From the NCBI GenBank assembly GCA_963745765.1, contig CAVUYQ010000009.1:50293-114292 (forward strand): a stretch of DNA of 64,000 nt, given 5' to 3'. Positions 37,292-46,821 of this stretch are shown one piece after another; position 1 is the first letter of the stretch, and the number at the start of each line of letters is the position of its first letter. The notes below the pieces were generated by a model that ran no database searches, was not told where the DNA came from, and saw only the letters and a program-made list of their open reading frames with translations. Position numbers and translations under genes: made by a program. The stretch comes from Ww85 sp963745765. Its GTDB lineage: Bacteria > Desulfobacterota > Desulfobulbia > Desulfobulbales > Desulfocapsaceae.

Positions 37292-37337
37292 GATATGACA
37301 CTTGAATATCTCTCTTGCGGCAAGCCTCTGCATACGG

Positions 37338-37369
37338 GGGTGGCTGGCAACCTGCAGCCACCCTTTTTT
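37338..37369 (+). terminator. Rho-independent terminator after the rhodanese-MBL gene
   Basis: A 9-bp stem (GGGTGGCTG at 37338-37346 and CAGCCACCC at 37355-37363) with an 8-base loop, followed directly by TTTTTT. It lies 47 bases past the stop codon. Confidence 0.85.
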
Positions 37370-37431
37370 CATGCTTTTCGCGTCCTCTCAATAGGTAAAG
37401 GGTAAATTGAATAATGAGGATTTTCGTTCGA

Positions 37432-37550
37432 GATCAAGGCATGCGAGAAATTTTACTCTAGGCGCCCTGCAAGAAATGCCCTTGGGGTGCATATAGTTGA
37501 TATTCCGAGGATAAAATTTCGAGCATAACGCAGAAATCGGGCTAAAAGAC
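37432..37550. repeat. Dispersed intergenic repeat, copy B
   Basis: Related to the block at 15364-15470: both begin around GATCAAGGC or ATCAAGGC, share TAGGCGCCCTG and ATTCCGAGGATAAAATTT, and end in AAAAGAC. This copy has a short insertion in the middle. It lies between the terminator above and the methyltransferase start. Confidence 0.7.
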
Positions 37551-37563
37551 AATTATTAGTCAT

Positions 37564-38385
37564 ATGAATCAAATGGACAGCCTTGAGCCAAGCGGCTATG
37601 AAAACGAGCCCGATGAACACTTCCTTCCGCTTCCAGCCGATTTATACGCCTCCCTGTTCTATCAATTCAGCCTCGACTCGGCAGAGGAACATTCCTGGTA
37701 CCTGACTATCCTGGGCTCCCATTCCTGCCAGAACATTCTCGAACTCGGTTGCGGCACCGGTCGTATTTGTGAGTATTTGCGGCGTTGCGGACTCACCCTG
37801 TTTGGTATTGATAACTCACGGGAGATGCTCAATTTTTCAAGACCATCACGGCTTGTCCCCTGCTGTCAAATGGACATGACCAGGCTCGGCTTCAGCCGTT
37901 TTTTCGATGCAGCTCTTCTGCCCTGCAATACCCTTAACCTGCTGCAGGACGAACAGGCGATCAAGCAGTGCCTCTCGGAAATCAGGCTGGTACTCAGGAA
38001 CCCGGGCCTGCTCATCCTGCACCTTTTTGTTCCTGACCGGGCACTGATAGAGCATGCAGGAGAAAAACTTTTCCAGTTCAGTCTCTCCGATCTGCACAAC
38101 GGAACCAAACTGATCAGGGAAACAATACGGACTTATCATGCCGGGTCGCAGATGCTTACGCTGGAAGAACGCTACAAACTCAGACCGACCGCCGTTTTCA
38201 GCAAACGGGAAAATTATCTGCAAACCTTTCAACTCGCCGCCTTTTCACCCTCACAATGGTTTGAAATAATAGAAAATAGTGGTTTTTCCATTATCTCAAC
38301 ACATGGCCGGTTCGATCATTCTCCATTCCGTGAACAATATGGATCGACCCTGCTGCTTGTTGCCCGATGTACAGAACAGGCATGA
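37564..38385 (+). CDS. SAM-dependent methyltransferase
   Basis: A 273-residue class I methyltransferase. The SAM-binding motif is ILELGCGTGRICEYLRR, followed by LFGIDNSREMLNFSRP (acidic motif II) and the CQMDMTRLGFSRFFDAALLPCNTLNLL region. The C-terminal half is less clear. No other motif names the substrate; neighbours are sulfur and redox genes. The start follows the dispersed repeat and no strong ribosome site is seen. Confidence 0.78.
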   Translation: MNQMDSLEPSGYENEPDEHFLPLPADLYASLFYQFSLDSAEEHSWYLTILGSHSCQNILELGCGTGRICEYLRRCGLTLFGIDNSREMLNFSRPSRLVPCCQMDMTRLGFSRFFDAALLPCNTLNLLQDEQAIKQCLSEIRLVLRNPGLLILHLFVPDRALIEHAGEKLFQFSLSDLHNGTKLIRETIRTYHAGSQMLTLEERYKLRPTAVFSKRENYLQTFQLAAFSPSQWFEIIENSGFSIISTHGRFDHSPFREQYGSTLLLVARCTEQA

Positions 38386-38445
38386 GCGTTTCCCCCTGAT
38401 CTCCCCTTTTTTTCTATCTCTTTAGGGTGCTTTTATTTATCTCCC

Positions 38446-38459
38446 TTGACCTAGGTCAA
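38446..38459. promoter_or_regulatory. HcpR-like (CRP/FNR family) operator upstream of hcp
   Basis: The perfect 14-bp palindrome TTGACCTAGGTCAA sits 108 bases before the hcp start, in the context CCCTTGAC-N4-GTCAAAGGA. The same context recurs before the ferredoxin gene downstream (40329-40342). Known HcpR regulators of Desulfobacterota recognise TTGAC-N4-GTCAA type sites before hcp, so nitrosative-stress or redox control is likely. No regulator gene is in this window. Confidence 0.75.
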
Positions 38460-38566
38460 AGGAAAATAAACTGTTTGTATTTATAGTGATCACAACAATC
38501 GAGGTTGGGGTGAGAAGATCCCCAATTACCAGTGTAAACGTTATCAAATCTATAGGAGGTATCTCC

Positions 38567-40208
38567 ATGTTTTGTAATCAATGTGAACAAACGGCCCACG
38601 GAACCGGCTGCGAGAAGGTCGGTGTCTGCGGCAAGCCGGATGGTGTTGCGGCACTCCAGGACCTGTTGACCCATGCCCTGCAGGGACTTTCCATCGTCGC
38701 TGTTGCAGCGCGTAAGGCAAATATTATAGACCCCGCCGTTGATAAATTCACCGCTGAGGCATCATTTGCCTGCCTGACCAACGTCGATTTCGATCCGGCA
38801 CGATTTGTTACCTGGATACGGAAAACGGTACAACTCCGTGATGCATTGAGAGCCCGGGTTGAAGCTGCCGGCGGCTCTATTGCCGCCACTGCCGATAGCC
38901 TGGGCTTTATTCCGGCACCGGACCTGGCCGGTCTTGAAAACCAGGGCAGAGCACTGGATTTCATCCCCTCTCTTGATGAGAACGAGGACCTTCGTTCACT
39001 CAAACAGATTGCCCTTTACGGTATCAGGGGGCTTGCCGCCTATACCGATCATGCCGCTATCCTGAACCAGCAGGACAACGAGGTGTATGGCTTTATTCAT
39101 CAGACCCTGGCTGATCTCACCCGTAAAGATCTCGATAGTAAATGATCTGGTCAGCCTCGTCCTGAAAGTCGGTGAAGTCAATCTCAAGGCAATGGAACTC
39201 CTTGATGCCGCCAACACCGGGACCTACGGCCATCCGGTACCGACCCCGGTTCCTCTGGGCGCCAAAAAAGGAAAAGCGATCCTGGTTTCCGGCCATGACC
39301 TGAAAGACCTGCGAGATGCTGCTTGAGCAAACCGCCGGCAAGGGGATCAACGTTTATACCCACGGTGAAATGCTGCCCTGCCACGGTTATCCGGAGCTGA
39401 AAAAATATGCCCATCTCTATGGCCATTATGGAACCGCCTGGCAGAACCAGCAGAAGGAATTTGCCGAATTCCCCGGCGCCATCCTCATGACCACCAATTG
39501 CATCCAGAAACCGACGGAAGCCTACAAGGCAAATGTTTTTACCGCCGGTCTCGTCGGCTGGCCCGGATGTTGCACACATTGGCGACGACAAGGATTTCAC
39601 GCCGGTGATTGAAGAGCGCCCTGGAGCTTCCCGGTTTCACGGAAGATGGACAAAGGCGAGGTGTCATGACCGGATTTGCCCGCAATGCCGTCCTGGGCGT
39701 GGCTGACAAGATCATTGATGCGGTCAAAACCAGAGAAATCCGCCATTTCTTCCTGGTCGGCGGCTGCGACGGCGCCAAACCGGGCCGCAACTATTACACC
39801 GAGTTTGTCGAACAGGTTCCCGAAGGACTGCGATGGTCCTGACCCTTGCCTGCGGCAAGTTCCGTTTCTTTGACAAGGATCTGGGCGACATCGGCGGCAT
39901 TCCGCGTCTGCTTGACGTCGGCCAGTGCAATGATGCCTACTCGGCCATCCAGATTGCCGTGGCCCTGGCCAGGTGCCTTTAAATGCGGGGTCAACGAACT
40001 GCCGCTCTCCCTGATCCTTTCCTGGTATGAGCAGAAAGCCGTGGCCATTCTGCTCACCCTGTTGAGTCTGGGCATCAAGGACATCCGTCTTGGACCGACC
40101 CTGCCGGCATTCATCACGCCGAACGTGCTTAACGTCCTGGTTGAAAATTTCGACATCAAACCGATCGCTGCAACAGCACAGGAAGATCTGCAGACCATTC
40201 TTGCCTGA
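38567..40208 (+). CDS. hcp: Hybrid cluster protein, class I, broken by six frame shifts
   Basis: Hydroxylamine/nitric oxide reductase carrying a cubane [4Fe-4S] cluster and the hybrid 4Fe-2O-2S cluster. The N-terminal motif CNQCEQTAHGTGC plus Cys21 (C-x2-C-x8-C-x5-C) is class I. Later parts are recognisable in shifting frames: VYTHGEMLPCHGYPEL, AILMTTNCIQKP, HFFLVGGCDGAKPGRNYY, LTLACGKFRFF, and NELPLSLILSWYEQKAV. Frames change near 39135, 39310, 39565, 39608, 39830 and 39975; five look like +1 insertions and one like a deletion, giving 1642 nt, one more than a multiple of three. Joined, it is about 546 residues, the normal size. AGGAGG precedes the ATG. Breaks may be sequence errors; loss of function cannot be excluded. 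Confidence 0.88.
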
Positions 40209-40227
40209 TCTGCATGAAGGATCATTT

Positions 40228-40255
40228 CCCGGTTGCCTGAAAAACGGCAGCCGGG
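40228..40255 (+). terminator. Hairpin after hcp
   Basis: A 10-bp stem (CCCGGTTGCC and GGCAGCCGGG, one G-T pair) with an 8-base loop, 20 bases after the hcp stop. There is no T run after it, so it may stabilise the transcript end instead of acting alone as a terminator. Confidence 0.5.
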
Positions 40256-40328
40256 TATGCACACCAGCCGCTTTATCAAAAATATTATCATCGAAGTAAT
40301 AGAAAAAAATGCAGGAAAAGTTATTCCC

Positions 40329-40342
40329 TTGACACAAGTCAA
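40329..40342. promoter_or_regulatory. HcpR-like operator upstream of the Hcp-associated ferredoxin
   Basis: TTGACACAAGTCAA, in the same CCCTTGAC-N4-GTCAAAGGA setting as the site before hcp, 114 bases before the ferredoxin-like gene. Identity of both half sites and flanks suggests a common regulator. It implies this gene has its own promoter apart from hcp. Confidence 0.72.
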
Positions 40343-40455
40343 AGGATATATGGCGCATTGTGGTACTATACATCGTCAAATGAAAAGCAAAGCCGTCAGG
40401 CTTATGGGTTGTACCGTTAACCTTGTACCATTAACCTTCTTAACGGGGATACAGC

Positions 40456-41214
40456 ATGAAACAGGTAAGAAAAATTATAAAGATTAATGAGGAATTATGT
40501 GACGGCTGTGGTCTATGTGTGCCTGATTGCGCCGAGGGTTCCCTGCAGATCATCGATGGCAAGGTAAAACTTGCTGCCGAAAATCTCTGTGACGGTCTCG
40601 GCGCCTGCCTTGGCTCCTGCCCGACCGGCGCCCTGCAGATCATCGAGCGTGAGGCGGATGATTTCGACGAGGAGGCGGTTGAGAAATTTCTGGCGAACAA
40701 GGATAAAGGAGCCAAGCCGGAAGTTCCGCCGATGGACTGCGGCTGTGCTTCAACCCAGATACAGACTTTAAAACCGCTTACCGCGTGCCAGAGCGCTAAC
40801 CAGCCGAAATCGGTCCCGGCTGGTATGGCTGCAGGTTCGCAACTTAGCCACTGGCCCATCCAGATTCGGCTGATACCGCCCAGTGCCCCCTTCATGCAGG
40901 GCGCTGATATCCTGATAGCGGCTGATTGCACGGTCGCAGCGGCTCCTGATTTCCAGAAGAGATATCTTTCCGGAAAGACGATCATGATGGGCTGTCCGAA
41001 ATTTGATGATGCTGACAGTTATGTCCAGAAATTCACCGAAATCATCAATAGCTGCAACCTGAAAAGCATCACCATCCTGATCATGGAAGTTCCCTGCTGC
41101 TCCGCCATGAATGCTATTCTCAAGCGGGCCCTGAACCAGGCATCGGTTGTAGTTCCGGTTGAACAGATAACCATCTCGACCCGGGGACAGGAACTCGAGC
41201 GTATCAATTGGTAG
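40456..41214 (+). CDS. Hcp-associated ferredoxin-like iron-sulfur protein
   Basis: A 252-residue protein with an N-terminal two-cluster ferredoxin domain: CDGCGLCVPDCAEG is complete, while CDGLGACLGSCPTG lacks the second cysteine (Leu). A linker with CGCAS precedes a C-terminal domain with LIAADCTVAAAPDFQ, MMGCPKFDDADSYV and MEVPCCSAMNAIL, which resembles the tail of ferredoxins found next to hcp in Desulfovibrio. Probably the electron donor to Hcp. It has its own HcpR-like operator and a strong terminator. Confidence 0.8.
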   Translation: MKQVRKIIKINEELCDGCGLCVPDCAEGSLQIIDGKVKLAAENLCDGLGACLGSCPTGALQIIEREADDFDEEAVEKFLANKDKGAKPEVPPMDCGCASTQIQTLKPLTACQSANQPKSVPAGMAAGSQLSHWPIQIRLIPPSAPFMQGADILIAADCTVAAAPDFQKRYLSGKTIMMGCPKFDDADSYVQKFTEIINSCNLKSITILIMEVPCCSAMNAILKRALNQASVVVPVEQITISTRGQELERINW

Positions 41215-41235
41215 ATTAGTTACACTTAAAAGGAA

Positions 41236-41277
41236 AAGGCTGGAACAGTTTTCAAAACTGCTCCAGCCTTTTTCTTT
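41236..41277 (+). terminator. Rho-independent terminator, possibly bidirectional
   Basis: A 17-bp stem (AAGGCTGGAACAGTTTT and AAAACTGCTCCAGCCTT, one mismatch) with a one-base loop and a T-rich tail, between the convergent ferredoxin-like and YkgJ-type genes. A-rich bases on the left side would also serve the minus strand. Confidence 0.85.
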
Positions 41278-41337
41278 GTCGTGTCATGGTGAACCGTTAA
41301 AACAGCACCTTCCAGATCTCAGTGATAGAAGCGGTTT

Positions 41338-42023
41338 TCACTGACCATCCCTCTTTGCTCCCGCTCCCCCGCTCCCTTTTTGCCAGCTGACGATAAGCCG
41401 TTGCTCCACCTCGATAACCTTTGCTCCGGCTGCAACAAAGAGGTGAAACAGGGGGCGTCCGAAAAAGAAAAGCTCCTCGCCCAGAGACAAATCAAAGGAT
41501 TGCACCACCCCGGTCCGGTAAGCAATCTCCTTATTCACCAGATCTTCCAGCTCGGCTGCATTTTCCGGGGGACCATTGCTGAGCAGTGCTGCCATATCGG
41601 GACAGGGGAACAGACGTTCATGCTCTTCGACGTAAGGACGAATCGGGTTATCCTCTTCGATCAGGTCAAACCGGTTCAGCGTATCCTTTTCAATCAGTTC
41701 TTCAATCGCCTTCGTATCCCAGCACGCCAGGGCCCTGCAGGCCCTGGGCCGATGATCATAGATGGTACAGCCCTTTTCCCCGGGATCAAGAAAACAGCAG
41801 TTCCACGCACGACCTACCCCGCTGATTTTTATCAGTTCCTGCTTGATAGGCAACAGGCTGCCGGTAAGCGGATTATGGGCGATTTCGCCTTTTCTGATGG
41901 TTATCAGCTGAGCAAGCGGGATAGTGCCTGAGGCGACAAGACCTCGTCTTCCCGGTGCAGGGCAGGTCCACCGCTGGTACAGCAGGAGCCGCACCGTTTA
42001 CATTCCTGTTGCTGTTCTTCCAT
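41338..42023 (-). CDS. YkgJ-family cysteine cluster (zinc/iron-chelating) protein, one frameshift
   Basis: About 228 residues after joining frames. The start segment MEEQQQECKRCGSCCTSGGP holds the CxxCxxCC motif, and after a shift near 41937 the second frame continues with TIPLAQLITIRKGEI, WNCCFLDPGEKGCTIYD and HRPRACRALACWD. Proteins of this family bind zinc or iron through these cysteines; roles are mostly unknown. The length of 686 nt is one short of a multiple of three, consistent with one lost base (GTCCTT read as GTCTT). The ATG at 42023 is the first that includes the CxxCxxCC motif. Confidence 0.75.
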
Positions 42024-42082
42024 AGTACACCGCACTCCTTAGTACCCCTCCTGCCCTGAGGCAGGATAGGAGTCCAGTATCC

Positions 42083-42122
42083 CCAGGAACGTGTTAGAGA
42101 AAGCCCTTTTTCCGCGCTCCTG
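42083..42122. repeat. Short hairpin related to the element end at secA
   Basis: Begins CCAGGAACG and ends CGCTCCTGG (imperfect inverted repeat), with AGAGAAAGCCCTTTT in the middle. The left 26 bases match the right end of the 18563-18706 element with 3 differences. It lies 2 bases past the stop codon of the acetyl-CoA hydrolase gene on the minus strand. Confidence 0.6.
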
Positions 42123-42124
42123 GC

Positions 42125-44007
42125 TTAGAAATCCATAATGAAACTATAAACACCCTCTTCGATTACGCTGGTAACGTTCAGCCCGGAGTGATTGAATACA
42201 GCCTGCATGCGGTTGTTGTTACGCAGTACTTCGGCCGTAAAACCGGAGATGCCGTTAGCTTTGGCAATATTCACCAGGTGTTTGAAGATAAAAGTGCCAA
42301 TTCCCTTGTTCTGCCATTTGTCCCTGACCACAAAGGCGACTTCGGCACGATTGGTCCGCTCATCGAGATAGTAGCGCCCGACAACGATAATTTCATCGCC
42401 ATAAGCTTCCGGCAATGTCCCGACAATGGCGATATCGGTTCGATGATCGATATAGACGAAGTTATGGATCTGTCGCTGCCCGAATTTTTCCTGGTGGCTC
42501 ATGAAACGGTAATAAATGGTTTCCTGCGAAAGCGCATAGAGCAGGTCACGAATCTGGGGTTCATCGGTCGGGTGAATCGGCCGGAAATTGATTTCGGTGC
42601 CGTCCTTGAGCAGATATTTCGTTTTCATGAAACTCTGGGAAGCCACGACAAACTTGCCCTCAACATCGGCAAACTCTTCCCGGATAAATTTCGCCTCGAT
42701 GGCTTCCTTGAGCAACTGCGGCCGGTGATCGGGATGGGCAATGGAGATGAGCGCCAGTGTCCGATCCTGCACTGATTTACCGTGCAGATAGGCGCTTCCG
42801 TATTCCGTTACAACGTAGTGCACGGTTCCACGCGAAATAACCACGCCGGACCCGGGACTGAGCCGGGAGACAATGCGCGAGGTGCCTCCTGCGGTGGTGG
42901 ACGGCATAACGATAATCGGCCGACCGCCGCTTGAGCGTGCGGCGCCGCGATTAAAATCAACCTGCCCGCCGATACCGGAGAAGAAATTGCCGTCTTCAGA
43001 GTCCGAACTGACCTGTCCGGTCAGGTCAATCTCAAGCGCCATGTTAATGGTGATCATGTTGTTGTGCTTGCCGATCACATTGGCGTCATTGACATAGTCC
43101 GTAGGCCTGAAAGAAAAGAGCGGATTATCGTTGATGTAATCATAAAGCTTCTTGCTGCCCATACAGAAACTGCCGATCACCTTGCCGCGATCAACCGCCT
43201 TGTGCTTGCCGGTCACCACGCCGGCTTCCATCAACTCCATAATCTCGTCGGAAATCAACTCGGTGTGGATACCAAGATTCTTCCTGTCCATCAGGTACGG
43301 GACGACCGCCAGCGGCAACCGGCCATATCCCGGCACTTTACCCAGACCAAATTCGATGGTTGCACCGTCGGGAACCAGGGCGGCGACCAGTTGGGCGATC
43401 TTCCGGCTGACTGGCGGCATCTCTTCGGGATATCCGCTCGATCAGCTCCATCTCCGCCGGAACCAGTATATCGAGATCATAGACATCTATCAGGCTGTCC
43501 CCGCGGGTCCAGGGCATCTGCGGATTGACCTGGGCGATCACGAGCGATGCGTTCTCGGCCGCACTCTTGACAATATCAACGGAAATGCCAAGGCTCATCT
43601 TTCCCCGTTTATCCGGCGGCGTAACCTGGATCAGGGCCACATCAAGCGGCAGTTTGCCGGACCTGAGCAAGCGCCGGAATATCAAACATCAGGATCGGGG
43701 TGTAATCGCCGCGTCCCTCCTGGTAGAGCTCCCGGACATTACGCCCGATAAAAAATGAATTCACCTTGAATGTTTCGGCATATTTCCGATCAATGTAAGG
43801 GGCGTCTCCCTTGGTGAGCAACTCGACAATTTCGACATCGGCGAGATTTTTGGCCTTCAGCACCAGGGAGTTCACCAGCACGACCGGCTCGCCGCAGCCG
43901 GTGCCGAGGAAGACCCGGTTGCCGGACTTAATATGCGACATGGCCTTGCCCGGCGTCATTATCATGTCGCGATATTTTTCCTGCCACTCGGCATCATATT
44001 CTACCAT
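42125..44007 (-). CDS. Acetyl-CoA hydrolase/transferase fused to a GNAT acetyltransferase, two frameshifts
   Basis: About 627 residues after joining three frames (shifts near 43675 and 43425, each one extra base). The N-terminal 450 residues are a family I CoA transferase: LGTGCGEPVVLVNSLV, MPWTRGDSLIDVYD, KVPGYGRLPLAVVPYLM, GGTSRIVSRLSPGSGVVISRG (the CoA-binding tail region). The last 170 residues are GNAT: PIHPTDEPQIRDLLYALS and WQNKGIGTFIFKHL with the acetyl-CoA loop QNKGIG. Acetyl-CoA is hydrolysed or its CoA moved to another acid; the fused GNAT may sense or use the product. It follows the ADP-forming acetyl-CoA synthetase gene. Confidence 0.82.
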
Positions 44008-44034
44008 TACAAACCCTTGTACAGTCTGATGCTT

Positions 44035-46131
44035 TTACGGTTTTGCCAATGTCATATGCACATCGGCAACAATCGGTTCGGTACCGACATCTCCGACAAT
44101 GAATGGATTGATGTCAAGTTCGGTGATCTGGGGAAAATCGGTAGTCAGTTGGGAGATACGCTGCAGGCCAACGGCAATGGCCTTAACATCAACATCCTGC
44201 TGCCCCCGTTTGCCTTCGAGCATGGCATATGAGCGGGTCGACTTGAGCATCTGCACCGCCTCCGACTCGGTGATCGGGGCGAGATGGAAAGCCACATCCT
44301 TTAAAACTTCAACAAAAATACCGCCAAGGCCAAACATCAGCATCGGGCCGAATTGCGGATCACGATTCATGCCCAGGATAACATCAAGCCCCCTCGCTAC
44401 CATCTCTTCCACGTAAATACCGTCTATTACCGCATGAGGCGCCCGTTTCCTGATTTTCAGGCTCATCAGGTCATAGGCGTCTTCAACGGCCTCACCATTG
44501 GTCAGATCAAGCTGGACGCCACCCATATCACTTTTGTGGATAATGTTTGGGGAGACAATTTTCAGGGCAACCGGGTAACCGATACGCTCGGCAATTTCCA
44601 CGGCTTCTTCCTGGCTGATTGCCAGCGCTCCGGCGGGGATTTTGAAGCCGTAGGCATTAAGGATATCCTTGCCCTTCACCTCGCCGACCGTCAGCCGACC
44701 GGTTCGCTGCCGCCTGGTAATAATGCGTTCGACACGCCTTCGGTTCACCCGGAAATGAGTGATCTGCCGGGGCGGCCTGTTTTTCCATAACGAATAGTGA
44801 TACATCGCCCGCAGGGCTCCCACAGCCCGTTCAGGGCTGTCGTAGGCAGGAAGGCCGGAGGCGCAGAGCCGCTCTTTGCCGGGCAGAAAGTCCTGTCCTC
44901 CCATAAACGAGACGACAACCGGTTTCGATCCATCCGCGGCATCGGCCATGGCCAGTGCCGTTTCTGCCGGCTTACTCATGGTCTGGGGCGTCATGATGAG
45001 TAAGACAGCATCAACAGATGCATCGGCCTGGGCCGCCTGCAGGGCGGCAACATAACGTTCGGGATCGGCATCGCCGAGAACATCAATAGGATTATTGACC
45101 GCAGACTGTCGCGGAAGTTTCTCCCGCAGCAGGGTAATCGTCCTGTTGTCCAGGATCGCCACCTGCATTCCCGCCTTTTCAACGGCATCTGCCGCCATGA
45201 CACCGGGCCCCCCGGCATTGGTGATAATCAGGACCCGGTTGCCCCGGGGCAGCGGCTGCAGGGCCAGCGCGGCAGCATAGTCAAACAGGGCCTCAAAGGT
45301 GTCCGCCCGCACCACGCCCGAACGGTTAAAGGCGGCGGCATAGGCACTGTCTACCCCGGCCTCCACTCCCGTATGGGCGGCGGCGGCTTTTAAACCGGCT
45401 GCGGTTGTACCCGATTTCAGCATCACCACCGGCTTGACCGAGGCCACCTCTTCCGCCGCCTTGACAAAGGCGTCTCCGGCACTGATCTCTTCGAGATAAC
45501 CGATAACAACCTGGGTCTTGTCATCTCTGGCGAAAAAGGAAAGCAGGTCGATTTCATTGATATCGGCCTTGTTGCCGATACTGATCATTTTAGCAACGCC
45601 GAGGTGGCGCGCACTGCAGAGATCAAGCATGGCCGCACAAACGGCTCCGGATTGTGAAAGAATGGAAATACTTCCCGGCTCCGGATAGCGTCCGGCAAAG
45701 GTGGAGTTTAACCCCACCCCGGTATTGATGATTCCCAGGCAGTTCGGACCAAGCAGGCGGACGGCCTGCCTTCGGCAGAGCTCGACCATTTTTTTCTCGA
45801 TAGCATGCCCCTCCTGCCCCATCTCTCGAAAACCTGAAGAAAGTACGACAATCCCCTGGACACCGGCTTCGACACATTCCTTGACCGCCTCAAAAGCGGC
45901 CTCCCGGGGAACAACGACGACACCAAGATCCACCTCCTTACCATAGGTATGCAGGTCGGGATAGCAGGGCAATCCGAGAAGGGTATCGGCTTCCGGGTTT
46001 ACCGGGATAATTTTTCCGCTGAAATTGGCTGAAACAAGATTTAACAGGACATCATGCCCGACCTTGCCGGGCGTACGGGACGCTCCGATTACCGCCACGG
46101 ATCGGGGGCTAAAGAATACATCAAGACTCAT
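44035..46131 (-). CDS. acdAB: ADP-forming acetate--CoA ligase (fused alpha and beta)
   Basis: A 698-residue enzyme that makes ATP, acetate and CoA from acetyl-CoA, ADP and phosphate, or runs in reverse. Seen: CoA-binding Rossmann VAVIGASRTPGKVGHDVL, GPNCLGIINTGVGLN, SILSQSGAVCAAMLD, the phospho-His loop KAAAAHTGVEAG, ITNAGGPGVMAADAVE, and a C-terminal ATP-grasp with YPVALKIVSPNIIHKSDMGG. The length matches one-chain forms. It lies between the CBS protein and the acetyl-CoA hydrolase on the same strand and is probably central to acetate energetics. Confidence 0.92.
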   Translation of the reverse strand: MSLDVFFSPRSVAVIGASRTPGKVGHDVLLNLVSANFSGKIIPVNPEADTLLGLPCYPDLHTYGKEVDLGVVVVPREAAFEAVKECVEAGVQGIVVLSSGFREMGQEGHAIEKKMVELCRRQAVRLLGPNCLGIINTGVGLNSTFAGRYPEPGSISILSQSGAVCAAMLDLCSARHLGVAKMISIGNKADINEIDLLSFFARDDKTQVVIGYLEEISAGDAFVKAAEEVASVKPVVMLKSGTTAAGLKAAAAHTGVEAGVDSAYAAAFNRSGVVRADTFEALFDYAAALALQPLPRGNRVLIITNAGGPGVMAADAVEKAGMQVAILDNRTITLLREKLPRQSAVNNPIDVLGDADPERYVAALQAAQADASVDAVLLIMTPQTMSKPAETALAMADAADGSKPVVVSFMGGQDFLPGKERLCASGLPAYDSPERAVGALRAMYHYSLWKNRPPRQITHFRVNRRRVERIITRRQRTGRLTVGEVKGKDILNAYGFKIPAGALAISQEEAVEIAERIGYPVALKIVSPNIIHKSDMGGVQLDLTNGEAVEDAYDLMSLKIRKRAPHAVIDGIYVEEMVARGLDVILGMNRDPQFGPMLMFGLGGIFVEVLKDVAFHLAPITESEAVQMLKSTRSYAMLEGKRGQQDVDVKAIAVGLQRISQLTTDFPQITELDINPFIVGDVGTEPIVADVHMTLAKP

Positions 46132-46176
46132 CCTGATATCTCCACCTGAGAGAAAATGACGGTGCAGCCGGTCGTA

Positions 46177-46821
46177 TTACGGCTTGAGCAGGGTAAACCC
46201 GTTATCCTGCAGAACTTTATAAAAGCTGCCGACCTTGTCCGTATTGACGCGCATGTAGATGCGGTCGAAACTGCCATCGTGGGCAATCTTAATAAGCCGG
46301 GTACACTTTATATTATTCTGCTCAAGCAGCAGGGCGATACGACTCAGACTGGTATCAGATCTTGCTTCGTCCAGTACGGCAATAAGCGAAGACCCTTTTT
46401 CCGCTGCGCCAAAAAGTTTTTTATAGGCCGCCGTCAGATCACGCATCGAGAAAATACCGACAACCGTGTCATCCTCGGCAACGATGGGCAAGGCTCCAAC
46501 CTTATCACGATTGAAGACTATCAGGGCATCATCAAGACTTGCATCAATGCCGACACAGGAACAATTAGAGGACATGATTGCACTGACCGGGGTTATCTGA
46601 AAGATCTTGAAATGGGCTTCCCGGGTGTCGTCATCAAGAATGGTAGACGGAGTGGCCGAGCGCAGATCACGATCAGAGACAACGCCAATCAGCTTATTAT
46701 CCGAATCAACAACAGGAAGATGACGGAAATGGTGCTCGTCGAGTAAACGTCTGGCTTCAGGCAGCAAAACATCCGCAGTAATTGTCAGAGGGTTGGCGGT
46801 CATGTAGTTAGCGATAAACAT
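46177..46821 (-). CDS. CBS-domain protein, AcuB-like
   Basis: A 214-residue protein with two CBS motifs (IANYMTANPLTITAD, HHFRHLPVVDSDNKLIGVVSDRDL; and SAIMSSNCSCVGIDASL, KVGALPIVAEDDTVVGIFSMRDL) and a C-terminal segment with an ACT-like look (SLIAVLDEARSDTSLSRI). This order matches AcuB of acetoin/acetate metabolism. CBS pairs bind adenine nucleotides, so it may sense energy charge for the acetate genes that follow it. Confidence 0.8.
   Translation of the reverse strand: MFIANYMTANPLTITADVLLPEARRLLDEHHFRHLPVVDSDNKLIGVVSDRDLRSATPSTILDDDTREAHFKIFQITPVSAIMSSNCSCVGIDASLDDALIVFNRDKVGALPIVAEDDTVVGIFSMRDLTAAYKKLFGAAEKGSSLIAVLDEARSDTSLSRIALLLEQNNIKCTRLIKIAHDGSFDRIYMRVNTDKVGSFYKVLQDNGFTLLKP

Noticed and set aside
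46649..46662. GGAGTGGCCGAGCG, like the 5' part of a Leu or Ser tRNA
   Set aside because: It lies within the CBS protein coding sequence and no matching acceptor stem, anticodon arm or T loop follows.
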